Assembly (NCBI GenBank): GCA_039817415.1
Contig: JBCBVV010000008.1
Coordinates: 62,001-126,000 of the forward strand
Reading direction: 5' to 3'
DNA length: 64,000 nucleotides
Origin: JALEFZ01 sp039817415
GTDB taxonomy: Bacteria > Bacteroidota > Bacteroidia > J057
Shown: positions 60,889-64,000 of the stretch, piece by piece
Layout of the letters: each line of letters opens with the position of its first letter
How positions within the stretch are numbered: the first letter of the stretch is position 1
Position numbers and translations under genes: made by a program
Notes under the pieces: model-generated
What the model was told of the DNA's origin: nothing
Databases searched by the model: none
The model's input: only the letters and a program-made list of their open reading frames with translations

Positions 60889-62742
60889 TTATTGATCAGA
60901 TATGGCTTTGATGTATTGCTCTTTGCCTCCAACAATTGGGATCAGCAGGCTAGTTCCTTCTAGGTCAATGGTCAATTCCGTTCCGGGATCTGGTCTAAGG
61001 GTATAATCTTTATCGCTCGAGAATATCATGAGGCCGATTCGTTGTCCTTTTCTGATGATCTGGTCATCTGGCTCAAGATTGAAGGTAACTTCATAGAATT
61101 TCCCTTCTTTTAGGGGCTTACTTTTTCTAAGCGATTTGTAATTTTGGATATCGGCCCAGCCTCGGGTAATGACATTATCGGTGGGCAGGGTGTACCTGCT
61201 TTCAATCCATGGAAGGGATACTAACCAGACCGAGAGATTGGCTGCTTTTTTATTGCTGGCAACCTTGATGGTTACAGAAGGTGTACCCGAAATGTGAAGG
61301 TCTTGGTTTAACACTTCACTGGTGTACATTAATCTATGGTTGGTGTATTCTGCGTCTGCCAAGGCCGCTCCATCAAAAGAAAAGTTATCTACAACTGTCT
61401 CCTTACCTTGAGAATCGTCTGCTGAGGTATTGAGTTTGCCGTGTGCAGGAGCACCACCAGCTAGATATAGCTTAACCGAACTGGCTTCGGGATGAGGATA
61501 GGCATCATAGGGAGTTGGTTTATCTCGTGGATCACCTTCTCTGACTATCCAGGATTGGGCATCCTTTTCTACCCCATTCTCCACTCCGTGTAGGTAGCGC
61601 GTAAACCAGCGATTCATCATGCTAAGGGGTGGTTCGCCCCCATGTCCAAACTGATGCCAGTAAATTTGAGTGGGTATGCCTTTCTTTTTGACAGCTTGAT
61701 AGATGCGATTGGTATGGTCAGGCATCACATTCCAGTCGTTGAATCCATGGGCGAAAAGGGTAGCTGCCTTGTATTTGTCTAGTTTGTTGAGATAATCTCG
61801 GCCTTCCCAAAAGTCATTGTAGTCACCTGTGATTCTGTCCATTCCTTCCTTCATCTCTTTGTCACGGACATTGGCATCTCCATAGGGGCGCTTCTCTTCG
61901 GGACCTGAGTGAATAAAATCATACAAGACATCAACGTCTTCTCCCAAATAGCCTCCAGGACTTCTGACAAGGCCATTTGCCCTGTAATAATGGTAATAGG
62001 ATGTATTAGGAGAAACGGGAATGATAGCCTCTAAGCCTTCTACACCAGTGGTAGCTGCTGCAATAGGCAAGGTTCCATTGTAGGAGGTCCCTGTCATACC
62101 CACTTTTCCGGTTGACCAATATGCTTTGACTTCTTCCTGTCCATCCACGGAAGTATATCCCATCGTTCTTCCACACAACCAATCAATGACTGCTTTTGGG
62201 GCAAGGGATTCATTATCACCACCAACGGTTGGTACACCTTCAGAAAGGCCTGTCCCTGGGGAAGAGGAATGAACCACGACAAATCCTCTTGGTACCCACG
62301 TTTGAGTCATCCTTTTAGAGATGATGGGGCGCTCTCCTCTTCTTTTAATAGGGGAAGGGTGAGATCTCTTGGGAGGTTGTTCTCCGATTTCATGTCGAAC
62401 ATTCCAAAAAGTACCAGGTTGATTACCAGAAACGCCAGCAAAATAGGGGCTTGTATTGTAGATGACGGGTAATTTAAGTCCCTCCGTTTCAGTTTGCATA
62501 GGGCGAAATACATCTACATGCATCCTATCGAGTTTGCCGTCTCCGTCGGTATCGAATTCAGTTTCTACCCAAAGGTCATGAATAATCCATTCAGCAGGAT
62601 CGCTAAAGGCCTCAACGATCTGAGCCTCTCCATTTTCAAAAATGGGTTGAGCCTTTGTGGAGGTGGAATCCTGTCCGAATGAGAAAGGGACAAAAAGAAA
62701 GAGACAAGCAATGAGGCTTGCCAATTGATGAGGAAATTTCAT
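60889..62742 (-). CDS. CocE/NonD family hydrolase, Xaa-Pro dipeptidyl-peptidase-like
   Basis: 617 residues, exported (signal peptide ending FSFGQ near 24). An alpha/beta-hydrolase core with the S15 layout: nucleophile Ser in GMTGTSYNG near residue 216, acid Asp in GFNDWN near 333 and His in HQFGHGG near 370, followed by the C-terminal jelly-roll (about 420-610, with VTIKVASNKKAANLSVWLVSLP-type strands). Members cleave X-Pro dipeptides from peptide N-termini or hydrolyse esters such as cocaine; the true substrate is not decidable. It lies just downstream of the TolB-like gene on the same strand. Confidence 0.9.
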   Translation of the reverse strand: MKFPHQLASLIACLFLFVPFSFGQDSTSTKAQPIFENGEAQIVEAFSDPAEWIIHDLWVETEFDTDGDGKLDRMHVDVFRPMQTETEGLKLPVIYNTSPYFAGVSGNQPGTFWNVRHEIGEQPPKRSHPSPIKRRGERPIISKRMTQTWVPRGFVVVHSSSPGTGLSEGVPTVGGDNESLAPKAVIDWLCGRTMGYTSVDGQEEVKAYWSTGKVGMTGTSYNGTLPIAAATTGVEGLEAIIPVSPNTSYYHYYRANGLVRSPGGYLGEDVDVLYDFIHSGPEEKRPYGDANVRDKEMKEGMDRITGDYNDFWEGRDYLNKLDKYKAATLFAHGFNDWNVMPDHTNRIYQAVKKKGIPTQIYWHQFGHGGEPPLSMMNRWFTRYLHGVENGVEKDAQSWIVREGDPRDKPTPYDAYPHPEASSVKLYLAGGAPAHGKLNTSADDSQGKETVVDNFSFDGAALADAEYTNHRLMYTSEVLNQDLHISGTPSVTIKVASNKKAANLSVWLVSLPWIESRYTLPTDNVITRGWADIQNYKSLRKSKPLKEGKFYEVTFNLEPDDQIIRKGQRIGLMIFSSDKDYTLRPDPGTELTIDLEGTSLLIPIVGGKEQYIKAISDQ

Positions 62743-62792
62743 AAATCAGTATAGTTTTTGGTTGAGCAAGTCTAGTCCAAGATAATCATATC

Positions 62793-63641
62793 CTAGAAAA
62801 TCCTTGGATCTCCATCAAACTCCTGATGTTTCGTTAGTCTTGTTCGCTCTCTCGTTTTCATGTCATAGGAATAAATATCCCAGTTGTTGTCCTGACGGCT
62901 CCCATAGTAAATTCTTTCTCCATCGAGCGACCATCTAGCTATCAAGTCAAAACCTTCATGCTGACTTAGGTTCATGACTTTTCCACTCTCGAGGTGCTGT
63001 AAAACGATTTCTGCATTTTGGTTAAAGCGGTCAGAGCAGAACACCAAATATTTACCATCGGGTGAAAGGTCCGCCCTTTGATCATTGGCAGGATGATGGG
63101 TCAAATTCTCCATCCTTTTAGAATTCAGATTCATCAAGTAAATGTCCTGATTGCCTTGTTGAGATAGTGTTAGGAGGATACCCTTTCCATCTCTTGTCCA
63201 AATGGGATAGTTACATTCGCCTTCGATATGGTCTGTCAAATTGATAGGTTGATCTCCATTGGTTACGAAGATATTACCATGACACATGTAGAGCTCTTGG
63301 CCTGTATGGGGATTGTAAAGGGCATTTTTATCATCCAGGATACAGCCTTTAGGATGTGGCAAAGATGTTTCTGTTTGGTTGTTGAGGTTTAGTTTTATTC
63401 GATGGATACCTGCTTCATTTTGTCTCAAGAAGCTAATCTCGTCTCGATTGATCCAACTTGGTGCCCATTCTTCTGCTTGGCTATGGGTGATGGCTTTAAT
63501 TTCTTCGCCCTCTCCGTTCATCATGAAAATATCGGTATTCCCATTTCTCCCAGAGGAAAAAAGGATTCGTTCTTCATGTGATTCTCTACACGCCTGAAAA
63601 AGGAAGGCAGACAGGCATAGCAGAATAAGCCATCTTTTCAT
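62793..63641 (-). CDS. TolB-like beta-propeller lipoprotein (PD40 repeats)
   Basis: 282 residues from ATG 63641, chosen because MKRWLILLCLSAFLFQAC is a complete lipoprotein leader (C18); an earlier ATG would precede it by 18 poorly matching residues. At least five WD40-like PD40 blades follow, with motifs SSGRNGNTDIFMMN, WAPSWINRDEISFL, YPIWTRDGKGI, SPDGKYLVFCSDR and WSLDGERIYYGSR. Such proteins resemble the C-terminal domain of TolB or peptidase-associated propellers. Function is probably envelope binding or scaffolding. No tol or pal genes are near. Confidence 0.82.
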   Translation of the reverse strand: MKRWLILLCLSAFLFQACRESHEERILFSSGRNGNTDIFMMNGEGEEIKAITHSQAEEWAPSWINRDEISFLRQNEAGIHRIKLNLNNQTETSLPHPKGCILDDKNALYNPHTGQELYMCHGNIFVTNGDQPINLTDHIEGECNYPIWTRDGKGILLTLSQQGNQDIYLMNLNSKRMENLTHHPANDQRADLSPDGKYLVFCSDRFNQNAEIVLQHLESGKVMNLSQHEGFDLIARWSLDGERIYYGSRQDNNWDIYSYDMKTRERTRLTKHQEFDGDPRIF

Positions 63642-63746
63642 GTTCAGTTCATTAAGGACGCTTATGAAAATTAGTAAGCCCGATTTTCCGCTCAAAAGAG
63701 GAACACTGGCGAAGGATGCTAATTCCTTCTCTTTGATGTGTCAATG

Positions 63747-64000
63747 TTAGAAATTTTCTAAAAGAGAAAGTTCAGGAAAATAAGTGACGAGTTCTTGAAT
63801 ATAAGTTCTCTTATAGATAGCGGGAACATGGTCCCAATTCAGATATCCGATCTTTTTATCATAAATGGTGGAGAATTTAATGGCAGGTCTCCCGTCTAAT
63901 CCTAAGGGGAAATTATAGGTAGATCGTGCTTTCACTTCTTCCGAAGGAAAGCGGAGGGATTTTTCTCGATTTTTCAGGATGTTTTCGAAGGTAAATATGT
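63747..64000 (-). CDS. C-terminal end of an unidentified protein, cut by window edge
   Basis: A minus-strand frame is open from the right edge of the window to a stop at 63747-63749, giving 84 visible residues that end YFPELSLLENF. A GTG inside (63935) would give a 62-residue start, but the frame continues upstream without a stop, so the gene very likely starts beyond the window. The visible part has a TYNFPLGLDGRPAIKFSTIY stretch and no motif I recognise. Confidence 0.6.
   Translation of the reverse strand, partial: IFTFENILKNREKSLRFPSEEVKARSTYNFPLGLDGRPAIKFSTIYDKKIGYLNWDHVPAIYKRTYIQELVTYFPELSLLENF

Noticed and set aside
1..64000. tRNA, rRNA, CRISPR, prophage or integrative elements
   Set aside because: Read through the spacers by eye, I found no tRNA acceptor/T-loop patterns, regular short repeats, integrase, transposase or phage structural genes. 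A tRNAscan or CRISPR finder run would be decisive.

Overview
The window looks like chromosomal DNA of a member of the Bacteroidota, probably a free-living Cytophagia/Saprospiria-type organism; I cannot place it lower. The evidence is a giant secreted protein with a type IX secretion (type B) sorting domain, a TonB with the phylum's typical N-terminus, a reg_prop/Y_Y_Y hybrid sensor kinase, a DUF3810 protein, promoters of the TTTG-N19-TANNTTTG kind, and an almost complete lack of Shine-Dalgarno sequences. There are no rRNA or tRNA genes, CRISPR arrays, intact insertion sequences or prophage genes that I can see.

Layout. 1-6.7 kb: a truncated CPBP protease, dusB, a secreted coiled-coil protein with TonB-C-like ends, and a stand-alone GHKL (MORC/Hsp90-like) ATPase. 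6.7-13.7 kb: a PBP4-type D,D-carboxypeptidase, TonB, UvrB, a GT4 glycosyltransferase and a long-chain polyprenyl synthase. 14-20.3 kb: a 1774-residue T9SS adhesin-like protein followed after one base by gatC, then a GreA/B-like protein. 20.3-24 kb: DUF3810 protease-like protein, ddl, a DnaA-box-rich spacer, recX and a small lipoprotein. 24-34 kb: fumC, gcvT, a probable small structured RNA unit, acyl-ACP thioesterase, metG, a DUF1624 acyltransferase and a secreted amidase. 33-43 kb: ispH, a penicillin-acylase operon, an IscA-type Fe-S protein, a GH-A lipoprotein, a PARG-like enzyme, a rhomboid-like membrane protein that lacks catalytic residues, and ywbE. 42.5-64 kb: the hybrid two-component sensor, parE, a GH3-like/beta-lactamase fusion, an oxidoreductase, a class V aminotransferase, a Coq7-like protein, a modular peptidoglycan amidase, a CocE/X-Pro hydrolase, a TolB-like propeller lipoprotein and a truncated gene.

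Most genes are single transcription units with their own hairpin terminators, and several convergent neighbours overlap by 4-11 bases. Cell-wall functions recur (PBP4, Ddl, beta-lactamase-like, amidase, penicillin-acylase family), as do isoprenoid/lipid functions (IspH, polyprenyl synthase, acyl-ACP thioesterase). The most interesting items are the roughly 270-nt RNA unit at 26.9-27.2 kb with an unusually perfect Shine-Dalgarno and a 19-codon ORF, the DnaA-box cluster at 22.6-22.85 kb, the pseudo-rhomboid at 41.3 kb and the solitary GHKL ATPase at 4.9 kb.
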